This document shows positions 25,930 to 35,425 of a stretch of 64,000 bases of DNA, piece by piece. The stretch spans positions 38,615-102,614 of the forward strand of contig JACPPD010000006.1 in NCBI GenBank assembly GCA_016191145.1, written 5' to 3'. Numbering within the stretch: position 1 is the first letter of the stretch; each line of letters starts with the position of its first letter. A program made the translations under genes and the position numbers. Under the pieces are notes generated by a model. It searched no databases. It had not been told where the DNA came from and worked only from the letters and a program-made list of their open reading frames with translations. The DNA comes from Ignavibacteria bacterium. Lineage in GTDB: Bacteria; Bacteroidota; Ignavibacteria; Kapaibacteriales; Kapaibacteriaceae.

Positions 25930-26002
25930 CGAAATTTCAACCACAGGTTACCCTGCTGTTATTTTCTACCAAGGCATCGTTTCTGGCTTATCCACAACAT
26001 TC
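25930..26002 (+). other. Conserved noncoding element, copy A
   Basis: About 73 bp that align with 36667-36740: both start CGAAATTTCAAC, continue with ACAG about 14 bases in, and end in TCGTT...ATCCACA.CATTC at the same spacing. Both follow family 2 clusters in the same orientation. Confidence 0.6.
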
Positions 26003-26218
26003 AGATGTGTCTCATTTAGGACCTCGCACGCGCAGGCCATGTGCGTATGCTCTTAGTCTCGGATTATTTCTGACTGGCCTTTTTTAAATTTATCTGTTGA
26101 TGAGGAGGTAGAACTACAGATTAGATCGAGCAATATATTTTTTACATTTAGTCTTCTTCGACCACAGGGGATTAGTGGTCGAATGGTGGGATGACATTAT
26201 CTATTCCGTGAGGTTTAC

Positions 26219-26704
26219 ATGACCCATTCAAAATTTATTTTGACGGCGGCTGGCATTATTGTCGCGACGTTAGGCCTGTCTGCACAATCGTCGACTTCCG
26301 CTTCCGGAGGTGAAGCGAAGGGAATCGGGGGAAGTGCCAGCTACACCGTGGGGCAGACTGCAGTAGGCGTTGCGTCCAACAATCAGCGCTCGGTTACCCA
26401 AGGAGTACAGCAGCCATACACCTACAGCGTTATCGCCGGAAAGAATGTTAAAGAAATTGATGTTTTCATTGCTGCATATCCGAATCCGGCAAGCACAACG
26501 CTGACGCTACGCATCGATGGTATGGATTTAACCCAGGTTACGTACCAGTTAACCGACCTTGTTGGAAAGGTGCTACTCGAACAAGACATTACCGGAGAGC
26601 TGACATCGATACCAATGGACGAAAAAGCTAATGGCGCCTATATTCTGCAGGTGTTAAAGGGCACTTCTGTAGTTAAGAGTTTTCAAATCGTCAAAAAACA
26701 ATAA
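26219..26704 (+). CDS. Short T9SS-sorted surface protein
   Basis: 161 aa. Signal peptide (ends LGLSAQ), a Gly/Ser-rich middle, and a C-terminal type A sorting domain (YPNPASTTLTLRI ... GAYILQVLKGTSVVKSFQIVKKQ) of about 75 residues. The mature body is only about 60 residues, so this is little more than a secreted tag; similar short proteins precede fibre-like proteins in Bacteroidota. It lies 26 bp before the fibre-like gene and is probably in its operon. Confidence 0.8.
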   Translation: MTHSKFILTAAGIIVATLGLSAQSSTSASGGEAKGIGGSASYTVGQTAVGVASNNQRSVTQGVQQPYTYSVIAGKNVKEIDVFIAAYPNPASTTLTLRIDGMDLTQVTYQLTDLVGKVLLEQDITGELTSIPMDEKANGAYILQVLKGTSVVKSFQIVKKQ

Positions 26705-26730
26705 TCATCATTAACAACATTTTTAATACA

Positions 26731-29091
26731 ATGAAGCACATATACTTTTTACCAGTTGTCTTGCTTTGTGTGATTGGTGTTGCACAAGCTCAGGTGCCGC
26801 AGACGATGAATTACCAGGCGGTAATTCGCAATGCAAGCAACGAACTCGTTGCGAATCAAAATGTGAGCGTGCGGATTTCCATTGTCCAGGGCGCGCTCAG
26901 CAGTGTTCCGGTATACACTGAAGTACACCAGGCTCAATCAAACCTTAACGGTCTGGTGACGCTCGAAATCGGCGCAGGTGTCCCGGTTTACGGGACATTC
27001 TCAGCCATTAACTGGGCGAACGGACCATACTACATCCGCACAGAGACTGATGTTAATGGAGGTGACGCATACTCGATATCGGGTTCAAGCCCCTTACTAA
27101 GTGTTCCGTTCGCATTGCGTGCAGAGACAGCGGAGAATGCAATCAGCATGGACTATAACATGCTGTCTAACAAACCATTGAATGTGTCAGCGTTTTTCAA
27201 TGATGTAGGTTACCTGACGCTTAAGGACTTCGAACAGGGGAAAGCAGGAGATGTTTTGCTTTCAGGCAGCAACGGAGTGCCGGCAAACGTTTGGTCCTTA
27301 AAGGGGAATTCCAAGACCGACCCCGACAAAGATGCGATTGGAACCACAGACGATGCCGATCTTGTGTTTATCACAAATGGTGAAGAACGTTTTCGAATTA
27401 CCAGCGATGGCAATGTTTCAATTTCGAATGGATTGTCTGTTGGCGACGTTGTAGAGGTAGGCACGGATCTCTACGTGAAGAAGAATGTGTATCTCAATAC
27501 CGAGGAGGGCGCCACAACTAACTATGGCAACTTTACTGTTGAGAACATGAGTTCAACCTACCTTACTGGTACGCTGGTTGTAGATAAGGCTGCATCGCTG
27601 AACAGCACTCTCGATGTAGATGGTGCAACAACGATGAACAGCACACTCGACGTAGACGGTGCAACAACTCTGAACAACACACTCGATGTAGACGGTGCAT
27701 CGCAGATCAACAACACCCTGCTTGTAACGAGCAACCAGGCGAACCATGTTGTGACAATCGTAAATACCAACGGCGACCAGGGAGATGGTTTACTAATTAG
27801 AATTGGACGTACACATGGTGCATGGAATGGCAGTGCCTATCTGCAGATTGCAAATCCTTCAACGATTCTTGCAGGTTCGACACTAAATACTGTTAAGGGA
27901 TGGCTGAATGGCGCATCGTTTAGTGTTAAAGACCTTTGGACAATTTTCCCAGGTGCGGCAATAGCAGGAGCTCTTGCACAGGTAACAAACACTATTATCG
28001 ATGAAATCAATGATGGATTGAATCTGCCGTATACGCTAGTACCCAACGTTCAGGTGTTCCCGGGCTTCAACCTTGGCCTACCCGATATCCCATCGATTGT
28101 TGTGCCTGAGTTTTGTGTAAGCTTTGGTGAGCTTGGAAGTTTTTGCAGGGGACCGTGGACGTTATTTGGCGGTGTTACCATTCCAGATATTTCCATCCCT
28201 TCCTACAGCATCGGACCTTACACGTTTCCAGCTATTCCAAATATTCCTGCAAATGGCTTGCCTACAATTGAGATTCCAAACTTTCAGGGATCGAGTGTAA
28301 CAAACTCGTTAACACGCGACAACCACTACATAACTTTCCAGGATAAGGACGGGCGTCAGACTGGCGCCATTAAAGCAGAATCCGTAAGCGATTGGCGAGA
28401 CAACACTGTTCTCGATGATGTGTATCTCACCAACCTCGCTGCTTCGTTCATCGGCATAGACTTACTCGGCGCCGCTGTTACAGGATTCTCTGAGATAATC
28501 AACACAATTGCACTTTACAATACCATCGGAGTTGCTTATGAATCAGGAAATGGCGACTACGCTGAGTGGCTGGAACGTGCAGACCACACTGAATATATTT
28601 CTGCTGGCGATGTGGTTGGTGTTCACGGTGGGAAGATCAGCAAGAATCTCGATGGAGCTGAACAAGTGATGGTAGTCTCGCATAAGCCGATTGTTTTGGG
28701 AAACATGCCAGAAGCAAATCAGCGTCCTTATGGTAACGACGTTGCATTTATGGGTCAGGTACCTGTGAAGGTGATGGGTCGAGTTTCTTCGGGCGACTAC
28801 ATCGTGGCATCGGGCACTGTTAAGGGATATGGCATCGCCGTTTCGCCGTCAAAGATTAAAACCGAAGAATTCACAAAAGTAGTTGGCCGCTCGTGGGAAA
28901 ACATTCCAACAGACGGACCTAAGATGGTTAATACCGTCATCGGTGTTCACAACGGAGATTGGGTAAAGATTGTTAAGAAAATCGAAGCACGTCAGTCCGA
29001 AACCGACCGCCGTCTGCAGAGATTAGAATTAAAACTCAAACAAACGTTAGGTTTGGAAGTTTCTGCTGAACCTTTGAAGGATACACCCTGA
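26731..29091 (+). CDS. Tail-fibre-like secreted protein with 12-residue repeats
   Basis: 786 aa with signal peptide (ends GVAQAQ). The N-terminal domain (VPQTMNYQAVIRNASNELVANQNVSVRISI) is a common Bacteroidota surface module. The middle has tandem LNSTLDVDGATT repeats, and the C-terminal region contains GDYAEWLERAD and HVVGVHGGKISKN-like motifs seen in phage tail-fibre and SlpA-like proteins. It ends in a short coiled coil (about 750-775). It has no T9SS domain. A trimeric fibre is likely by analogy. The next gene overlaps its stop. Confidence 0.75.
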   Translation: MKHIYFLPVVLLCVIGVAQAQVPQTMNYQAVIRNASNELVANQNVSVRISIVQGALSSVPVYTEVHQAQSNLNGLVTLEIGAGVPVYGTFSAINWANGPYYIRTETDVNGGDAYSISGSSPLLSVPFALRAETAENAISMDYNMLSNKPLNVSAFFNDVGYLTLKDFEQGKAGDVLLSGSNGVPANVWSLKGNSKTDPDKDAIGTTDDADLVFITNGEERFRITSDGNVSISNGLSVGDVVEVGTDLYVKKNVYLNTEEGATTNYGNFTVENMSSTYLTGTLVVDKAASLNSTLDVDGATTMNSTLDVDGATTLNNTLDVDGASQINNTLLVTSNQANHVVTIVNTNGDQGDGLLIRIGRTHGAWNGSAYLQIANPSTILAGSTLNTVKGWLNGASFSVKDLWTIFPGAAIAGALAQVTNTIIDEINDGLNLPYTLVPNVQVFPGFNLGLPDIPSIVVPEFCVSFGELGSFCRGPWTLFGGVTIPDISIPSYSIGPYTFPAIPNIPANGLPTIEIPNFQGSSVTNSLTRDNHYITFQDKDGRQTGAIKAESVSDWRDNTVLDDVYLTNLAASFIGIDLLGAAVTGFSEIINTIALYNTIGVAYESGNGDYAEWLERADHTEYISAGDVVGVHGGKISKNLDGAEQVMVVSHKPIVLGNMPEANQRPYGNDVAFMGQVPVKVMGRVSSGDYIVASGTVKGYGIAVSPSKIKTEEFTKVVGRSWENIPTDGPKMVNTVIGVHNGDWVKIVKKIEARQSETDRRLQRLELKLKQTLGLEVSAEPLKDTP
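27598..27720 (+). repeat. 36-bp tandem coding repeat
   Basis: Three full units plus a part of a fourth coding LNSTLDVDGATT variants inside the fibre-like protein. DNA identity between units is high, so copy number could vary. Confidence 0.85.
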
Positions 29092-29666
29092 TTTCGAAAT
29101 TATTTCTTGCTGGAATTATTGTCATCCTGCTCGGTATACCGCTAACATCGGCGTCCGGGCAGGATGATCGTTTTGTAATTGACTCTACAAGGTACTACCA
29201 ACTAAAGAGCGCAGATACAGCCGTCCAGCGTTGGCTTGATGAGCAGATGACTCCCGGCATGCAGTCCGATAGCACAACCATTCGCATGAGTACGGAGGTG
29301 CGGCGCATTGTTGGCGATAATGCGTATCGCGATTCAGTTTACCGACAACCATATACGTTCAAAGATGTTGGCATTTCATTGAGCAAGACCAATCTGCAAT
29401 TGGCCTTCTGGCAGATGCTCAATCTATACAAGCAGGATAAGGACAGAGTGCTTAAATACATGTTGGCATACGATAGGCTGATTGCTGCTGATAAACTTGT
29501 ATCGAGCGCTTTCTACACATACGCGTTGCTCGATCCCAGAATTACTCGTTTGGAAGGGGGCAAACCAGTGGTGGAGCACCCCGATGTGATGGATGAGATC
29601 TTCCACACGATGAATGAAATCATCGATAGAATTCACAAACACCGCGCAAGTCAGCCGTTGAAATAA
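29088..29666 (+). CDS. Hypothetical exported protein with non-ATG start
   Basis: About 192 aa. The first ATG in frame is at 29247, but the sequence before it reads as a good signal peptide (SKLFLAGIIVILLGIPLTSA) starting where the previous gene stops. CTG 29088 has GAAGGA six bases ahead (29076-29081) and overlaps the TGA. ATT 29091 is the other choice. The mature protein is helical (LAFWQMLNLYKQDKDRVLKYMLAYDRLIAADKL) and of unknown function. Linked to the fibre-like gene by overlap. A sequencing error (ATG to CTG) is possible. Confidence 0.6.
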   Translation: MISKLFLAGIIVILLGIPLTSASGQDDRFVIDSTRYYQLKSADTAVQRWLDEQMTPGMQSDSTTIRMSTEVRRIVGDNAYRDSVYRQPYTFKDVGISLSKTNLQLAFWQMLNLYKQDKDRVLKYMLAYDRLIAADKLVSSAFYTYALLDPRITRLEGGKPVVEHPDVMDEIFHTMNEIIDRIHKHRASQPLK

Positions 29667-29676
29667 GTAACGATAG

Positions 29677-30330
29677 TTAGTAAGGACCGAATTTTATTTG
29701 GAGCATTCCAAATGTCCCCCTTACTGAACTGTTATTATAGTATTGGTTTCCTGCATTGTAATTGTTGCCTGTAACAAATCGATATCCGATGCCAAGAGCT
29801 AGCCTCAGCCACGGCAAAATATTTAGCTCGGCATTTGCTGCCGGCTCAAAAACGAAATTTGCGGAAGAAAAGCCTGACCTATTATTGTAATAGCCTCCGT
29901 AATAGTAATCATCGTAACCATAAAAACTACCAACACCAAAGTGTGTTATCACAGATCCGTGAACGAGTTTCGTTGCACCAATCAGGTATTCTAATTCAAG
30001 ACCACCGTATCCAAAGGAAGAATTCCCATACATGCCGCCCGACATGGAATGCGTAACCAGATTCGAAGTCCCATATATGCCTCCTCCGATGACAAAGGTC
30101 TTGTTAATAACCCAGCCACCGCGAACACCAAGGAAAACCGGAGTACTGCCATTAAACGGACCGGCCTTGAGTACTGCTGCGCCAAATCCACCCGTTGAAT
30201 AATTCTTTGACGAAACGAGTGTTTCCGTGCTGTCGTCGTCGTCACTCGACATCGTCGCACCGCCATGGTGCTGGGCCATAGACGCCGTCAGTGGGGCACA
30301 AATAAACAGGATAATGAGGATCCATCGCAT
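29677..30330 (-). CDS. Outer-membrane beta-barrel protein
   Basis: 217 aa with signal peptide (MRWILIILFICAPLTASMAQ). A His/Gly/Asp-rich N-terminus is followed by many Gly/Tyr-rich amphipathic strands (GGGIYGTSN, GYGGLELEYLIG, YGYDDYYYGGYY) and a C-terminal strand ending in FGPY. It is probably a small outer-membrane barrel with about eight strands. I start at ATG 30330; a longer version from 30411 has no signal-like N-terminus. Function unknown. Confidence 0.7.
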   Translation of the reverse strand: MRWILIILFICAPLTASMAQHHGGATMSSDDDDSTETLVSSKNYSTGGFGAAVLKAGPFNGSTPVFLGVRGGWVINKTFVIGGGIYGTSNLVTHSMSGGMYGNSSFGYGGLELEYLIGATKLVHGSVITHFGVGSFYGYDDYYYGGYYNNRSGFSSANFVFEPAANAELNILPWLRLALGIGYRFVTGNNYNAGNQYYNNSSVRGTFGMLQIKFGPY

Positions 30331-30592
30331 ACTGCCAGCTCCAATCCGTAAGTAAATCAAGAACGTTAACGATACAATACAACGGAATATTTCACTAGTG
30401 TTTGATGACATTTGTCAGGAAGATTGGCATTCCCTACCATACCCAAAACAGATTTTGGGCTTAACCTCTGGAATTGCAGTGAAGCAATGCAACCATAGCA
30501 GCAAACAGCTGCTTATCTTAGGGTATCTGGCGTGAATGATTAACCAGACGCAGAGAGACAGCGGCTGAGCAATAGTAATGTAATTTAAAAAG

Positions 30593-30600
30593 TATGTTTG
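30593..30600 (+). promoter_or_regulatory. Candidate -7 element before the patatin gene
   Basis: TATGTTTG, exact TAnnTTTG match, 10 nt before the GTG start. It overlaps the GGAGG (30600-30604), so only one of the two roles may be real. A CCCAAAA/TTTTGGG hairpin lies upstream at 30442-30459. Confidence 0.3.
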
Positions 30601-30610
30601 GAGGTATTGC

Positions 30611-31624
30611 GTGAAGCATGTATTTGTTCTCTCAGGAGGATCTATTCGCGGCGCATGGCAGACTGGCGCCCTGATATCAACGCTCACAAAGCTGAATTCT
30701 GCAGATACAGTAGCGGCTACGTTTGGCGTCAGCGTTGGCTCGCTCAACACTGCCTTTCTTGCCAGCGCCGTTCAGAATGATGGTGCCACCGACGTCACGA
30801 TAGCTTCACTTACAAGGGCATCCGTGAACCTCGAACAATTCTGGCGCACCAAAGTCAAGGGACCAGGCTCACTTGTTAATGAACGATCTCCCTCAGACCT
30901 TGTGCAGTCTATACCAACACAGGGTCCAGGTCCAGTAATCACTGCAACAGGCTGGAGGGGGCTTGTAGACCATAAACCTCTATGGGATATTTACGACAAA
31001 GCTGCCGATCCATCGAAAATTATTGCTTCCAAATACCCCGTATTTGTTGGGTACACGGACTACGTGACGGGTAAATATTTTACAAAGGACCTGAGTACAC
31101 TTGGCTCCAGTCCGTCTAAAATTAAGTTTTTTGTTTTTGCCAGCGCAGTCACTCCTCTTATTATGGATTACCTGGCAGCTTCTGCAAATCAGGACGCAAA
31201 TAACCAGGGAGTGCACAGACTTTCAGATGGCGGGCTTCGGCACGTGATTCCGGCACGCGAGGTAGTAAACTATGTTACGAAGATGATAACCCAAAACGAA
31301 CCGGCTAACAACATACACGTGCACGTCATTGTTTGCAGTCCGAAAGATATAGGCACATGGATGGTCGATAAGGAAGAAGTGCTATCGATGGGGAAACGTC
31401 CAGGTCTGATCGACGTTATTGAGCGCGCATTTTCGATGATGGCTCAGGCTGTTGTAGAAGCCGACATCTACAAACTCCAATCGGAACTAGGTAAACTACA
31501 GGTTGGCGTCTCCGTTGTACAGAGCGAAAAGGAATACCTGCAAAATTCCATCACAGATTTTACATCGGCAGATATTGATGCCATGATAAATGCAGGAAAA
31601 CAGCAGAATGCAGATATTGTTTGA
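30611..31624 (+). CDS. Patatin-like phospholipase
   Basis: 337-aa lipid acyl hydrolase with the oxyanion loop GGSIRGAWQTGAL (residues 9-21), nucleophile motif GVSVGSLN (Ser near residue 42) and the catalytic Asp in DGGLR (near residue 206). It has no signal peptide, so it is cytoplasmic or membrane-associated. GTG start with GGAGG six bases upstream. The following gene, 45 bp on, encodes a membrane protein and is probably co-expressed. Confidence 0.9.
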   Translation: MKHVFVLSGGSIRGAWQTGALISTLTKLNSADTVAATFGVSVGSLNTAFLASAVQNDGATDVTIASLTRASVNLEQFWRTKVKGPGSLVNERSPSDLVQSIPTQGPGPVITATGWRGLVDHKPLWDIYDKAADPSKIIASKYPVFVGYTDYVTGKYFTKDLSTLGSSPSKIKFFVFASAVTPLIMDYLAASANQDANNQGVHRLSDGGLRHVIPAREVVNYVTKMITQNEPANNIHVHVIVCSPKDIGTWMVDKEEVLSMGKRPGLIDVIERAFSMMAQAVVEADIYKLQSELGKLQVGVSVVQSEKEYLQNSITDFTSADIDAMINAGKQQNADIV

Positions 31625-31669
31625 TTTGAGATTTGGCATCTGTAATCACATTTATCCAGGGAGTCCAGG

Positions 31670-32788
31670 ATGAGCGTAAGACTCTGCCTCTTGATCCTCG
31701 TTAGTCTAGCGAGTGTGAATGACGTGATTTGCGATGAACCGCAAGGACAATATTGGTGGGGTGATACTGGCGGTGCACCGATCACGTATCCCATTGTATT
31801 GTCGTGCCGCGGTGAGAACGACGCAAATATGTATATGATAGGGTTTAATCAGCGTTTAATAGTAAAAGTATTGAATATAGATTCGTTGATGAAGATGGTT
31901 GACAGCGAGTCGGACATCATCCTTGTATTGGACAACGTGCGCCTTAACGGCATCCGTGCATACAACGTAAACACCTGGACAGGCGAAGTGTATTTTCGGC
32001 TATCGATGAACGACTATTCGGGAGTAAATCAGCAGGCCTGGTCCATGGTACTCGGCAGTCCAGGTTCATTCTCCAAAATGGTATCTGTGTCTGTTGCCAG
32101 TGCGCTGTCTGGCAGAAGTTTACCAACGGTAGTAAACAAGCGTCATAATATCAACAGCGGCGTCATCCTCGAAGCCAAAAAGCAGCAGGGATACGCCCTC
32201 ATGCTGATGCTGGTAAGTCCGGCACGTCTGAGCGTTGCCCTTGGCATAACATTGTTGCTATGTTTATTGTTTTGGTGGGCTATTTCGAAAACGGACATGC
32301 TTCGGGTTTCCACAATGCAAAAGTTTAATACACCCGATGAAAAGCCCCCTTACAGCCTTGCATTAGCTCAAATGGCGTTTTGGTATGTACTGATTGTTGC
32401 ATCTTCTATTTACCTATGGGTGTTTACAGACATCTTTGTACCGTTTTCCAATTCTGTGCTTGGAATCCTTGGAATATCAACAGTGACGGGCATTACAGGT
32501 ATGACGATAGACAGCCGGTGTGAAAAACAGAGCATGGAAAAGGGTAGTCAGCCATACCAGCCAAGCAAGAATCTGCTTCGTGATATTACGAACGATGCAA
32601 CCGGTTCACCAGCCGTACAGCGTGTGATGATTCTCGTTTGGACGATGCTTTTTGGAGCTTACTACTTGTTTGATGTATACAGATCCGTTTCGATCCCTGA
32701 GATTGATGAATCGATGCTGATACTCATGGGGCTAACATCGTCGGCATATCTCGGCGGCAAGGTAATCGATCCGGGCACGGCACGGTAG
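31670..32788 (+). CDS. Membrane protein with extracytoplasmic N-terminal domain
   Basis: 372 aa. A signal peptide (ends NDVICD) is followed by a 170-residue extracytoplasmic beta-rich domain. Then come four transmembrane segments (LSVALGITLLLCLLFWWAI; MAFWYVLIVASSIYLWVF; VLGILGISTVTGITGM; VMILVWTMLFGAYYLFDVY) and a final GLTSSAYLGGKVI segment. I do not know the family by name, but the block LAQMAFWYVLI...FLGISTVTG...RVMILVWTMLFG...YLGGK is a recurring arrangement in bacterial membrane proteins next to secreted enzymes. Partner of the patatin gene. Confidence 0.7.
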   Translation: MSVRLCLLILVSLASVNDVICDEPQGQYWWGDTGGAPITYPIVLSCRGENDANMYMIGFNQRLIVKVLNIDSLMKMVDSESDIILVLDNVRLNGIRAYNVNTWTGEVYFRLSMNDYSGVNQQAWSMVLGSPGSFSKMVSVSVASALSGRSLPTVVNKRHNINSGVILEAKKQQGYALMLMLVSPARLSVALGITLLLCLLFWWAISKTDMLRVSTMQKFNTPDEKPPYSLALAQMAFWYVLIVASSIYLWVFTDIFVPFSNSVLGILGISTVTGITGMTIDSRCEKQSMEKGSQPYQPSKNLLRDITNDATGSPAVQRVMILVWTMLFGAYYLFDVYRSVSIPEIDESMLILMGLTSSAYLGGKVIDPGTAR

Positions 32789-33041
32789 ATTGGACGTGCA
32801 GGACGAGGGATTTGAATACTCCATCAGTAGTTGGTAACACTCGAGGCAGATGTCATCCCGAGCCCTCCTCGTATAGTCGGGGAATAACTCAGTGGGAGGT
32901 ATACTGGATGCTCCACCCACAGCATTAACGGGTGTTATACTGTAGCTTATATTGGGAAAGAGATTATCAACATGATTGCTGCGTGACAGTATCAATATGA
33001 TAGAAACCAAACCCGGATCGGCAAGCGAATTCTGACCATTC

Positions 33042-35423
33042 GTGAAAATCCGTTTCACGATATCGGGTTCATCACTGCTGATTGTTGCAATGTGCGCGAC
33101 AGGTTTTAATGCCGCCGCATATCAACAATCCAGTAGAACGGTATATGGAATAGTAACAGAAGAGGTCACTGGCGAAGTCGTGATTGGTGCGACGGTCTCC
33201 CTTTATAGGGATTCGATAATTCCAGGTAAGCCAGCCGAACGAGGTGCTTATACAAATCGATATGGTCATTATTCGGTAAGGGAGCTAAAACCCGGTAACT
33301 ACACAATGGTAGTTAGTAACGTTGGTTACAAACCGTATGCGCATGTTATCCACCAAAGCCAAATGCCCCTTACCGTTAATACCGGTAAACGAAGTGAGGA
33401 CACAATTGATATCAGGGTTGATGTACGGTTGGAGCTTTCAGATATTAATTCCAATGAAGTTGTTGTAACAGCTGAACGCGATCGACCAGCTATCGAACGT
33501 ATAAGCTCGGTAACTCTAACTCCTGAGTTCATTAAGGACATGCCATCACTAGGTGGTGAAGCCGATGTTTTCCGTGTGTTACAATTGTTACCAGGTGTGC
33601 AATCGGCATCAGAGATTTCGAGCGGATTATACATTCGAGGTGGCTCGCCCGATCAGAATCTCGTTCTTCTCGATGGTGTTGTGGTGTACAATCCATCACA
33701 TTTAGGTGGTTTCTTAAGTTCATTTCATGCAGATGCCATTCGCGATGTGAAACTCATTAAAGGGGCATTGCCAGCTGAATATGGTGGACGTCTGGCCGCA
33801 GTAGTTGATATTTCAATGAAGGAAGGGAACAAGGAAGCAGTACACGGTGCGGGGCACATCAGCATGATATCTGCCGGGATTGCCGCCGACGGCCCAGTTG
33901 ATAGTACAATGACGTTTATGGTCTCGGGGCGTAGATTTTATGGAGATCTCCTGGCATCGGCTTTCGTGCCCCCTGACGAAATGCCCACCTATTATTTCTA
34001 TGATTTGAACCTCAAGCTGAACAAAAAATTTGGTAATAATGATCGAGTGTTTATCAGTGGATATTTTGGACGTGATGTACTTGGGTCACCTGCATCAGAT
34101 TATGACAATTTCGATTTAGCCTGGGGTAATTCAACTGCAAATATTCGGTGGACACACATATTGAAACCGGAACTTTTTATTTCGACTTCTGCCATCTACA
34201 CGGATTATAATTTTGGTTTTGACGCAAGGGAAACCAATTATGTTGATGCAACAACAACTAACACCACACGATTTGCTTCCAGTTCACAGATACGAGACGT
34301 CACCGTGAAAAGTGATGTCGAGTGGTTCCTTCCAAATGACCACTTCCTAAAATCTGGCATCGATGTTACATTCCATCGCTTCGGCAGTGGAGTGACGGGT
34401 GAGATCGATGATGATATTGACAAATATATCAATAAAGCAACAATAAATGCTCTCGACGTTTCATTCTTTGCACAGGATGAATGGAAGATCAGTGATAATC
34501 TTAGAACAAATATTGGTGGCAGGCTGTACTATTTCAATCAGGGCAACTGGATTCGACTCGAACCACGGGTATCAATTGCCTACGAGTTAATTCCCAACCA
34601 CACAATCACAACATCGTTCGCAGTAGCCCATCAGTTTCTGCACTTAGTATCAAGAAATGATCTTGCTTTGCCGACCGACGTTTGGTTCCCCTCAACATCT
34701 AACGTTCCTCCAAGCCGAAGTGAACAAGCTGTTATTGGATATCAAACAACTTTCAACGAGGGCATGTGGTTGTTCTCGATCGAATCATATTATAAAAGCA
34801 TGTCAAACCTGATTGAATACAAAGTAGATGCTGAATTCACTCTGGGTGTGCCCCTTGAAAATCAATTCACTTCTGGTAGAGGTGCAGCTTACGGCATTGA
34901 GTTCTTTCTGAACAAACGTATTGGCGATTTCACAGGGTGGATAGGGTATACGCTTGCCTGGTCTACGAGAACGTTTCCCGAATTGAACAATGGAAAGACT
35001 TTTTTCCCGCGGTATGATCGGCGGCACGACGTTGCCATAACGTTTCAGTATCGATTATTCGAGGATCTTCGATTCTCTGCAACGTGGGTATATGCTACAG
35101 GTCAGGCTTACACTGTTCCATCTGGTCTGTATGTATACGATCCGTCATGGTCTGGTGGTACCCGAGAACTCTTTACTGAGCGTAACGCGTGGCGCTTGGC
35201 ACCATTTCACAAACTTGACGTGAGCCTTACTCATGAATTGACAATATTCAGCATTCAGAGCGAATTAATACTAAATATATATAATGTATACAACCGCTTA
35301 AACCCTTTTTCTATATACACTGATTATTCATACAATTTCGAATCTGATTCCAGTAAAAGGGTTATTAAGCAACTAACACTGTTCCCAATAATTCCCTCAA
35401 TAGGTCTGAGGTTTAAATTTTGA
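33042..35423 (+). CDS. TonB-dependent outer-membrane receptor
   Basis: 793 aa, signal peptide then a carboxypeptidase-regulatory-like domain (GIVTEEVTGEVVIGATVSL, residues 36-125), plug domain (DMPSLGGEADVFRVLQLLPGVQSASEISSGLYIRGGSPDQNLVLLDG is its core region, about 165-215) and a 22-strand-type barrel ending in RFKF. It imports an unknown ligand with TonB energy. Start is GTG 33042. The next gene begins 3 bp after its stop and encodes a DUF4249 lipoprotein, the usual pairing in Bacteroidota. The 250-bp gap before it holds only short imperfect hairpins. Confidence 0.92.
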   Translation: MKIRFTISGSSLLIVAMCATGFNAAAYQQSSRTVYGIVTEEVTGEVVIGATVSLYRDSIIPGKPAERGAYTNRYGHYSVRELKPGNYTMVVSNVGYKPYAHVIHQSQMPLTVNTGKRSEDTIDIRVDVRLELSDINSNEVVVTAERDRPAIERISSVTLTPEFIKDMPSLGGEADVFRVLQLLPGVQSASEISSGLYIRGGSPDQNLVLLDGVVVYNPSHLGGFLSSFHADAIRDVKLIKGALPAEYGGRLAAVVDISMKEGNKEAVHGAGHISMISAGIAADGPVDSTMTFMVSGRRFYGDLLASAFVPPDEMPTYYFYDLNLKLNKKFGNNDRVFISGYFGRDVLGSPASDYDNFDLAWGNSTANIRWTHILKPELFISTSAIYTDYNFGFDARETNYVDATTTNTTRFASSSQIRDVTVKSDVEWFLPNDHFLKSGIDVTFHRFGSGVTGEIDDDIDKYINKATINALDVSFFAQDEWKISDNLRTNIGGRLYYFNQGNWIRLEPRVSIAYELIPNHTITTSFAVAHQFLHLVSRNDLALPTDVWFPSTSNVPPSRSEQAVIGYQTTFNEGMWLFSIESYYKSMSNLIEYKVDAEFTLGVPLENQFTSGRGAAYGIEFFLNKRIGDFTGWIGYTLAWSTRTFPELNNGKTFFPRYDRRHDVAITFQYRLFEDLRFSATWVYATGQAYTVPSGLYVYDPSWSGGTRELFTERNAWRLAPFHKLDVSLTHELTIFSIQSELILNIYNVYNRLNPFSIYTDYSYNFESDSSKRVIKQLTLFPIIPSIGLRFKF

Positions 35424-35425
35424 TT

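Larger units (their letters stand above)
25763..26218. other. Gene-free stretch with family 2 repeats and a conserved noncoding element
   Basis: No credible gene. It holds the family 2 cluster (25807-25904), the element shared with 36667-36740 (25930-26002) and about 200 bp of AT-rich sequence leading to the next gene, which has GAGG eight bases before its ATG. Confidence 0.8.
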
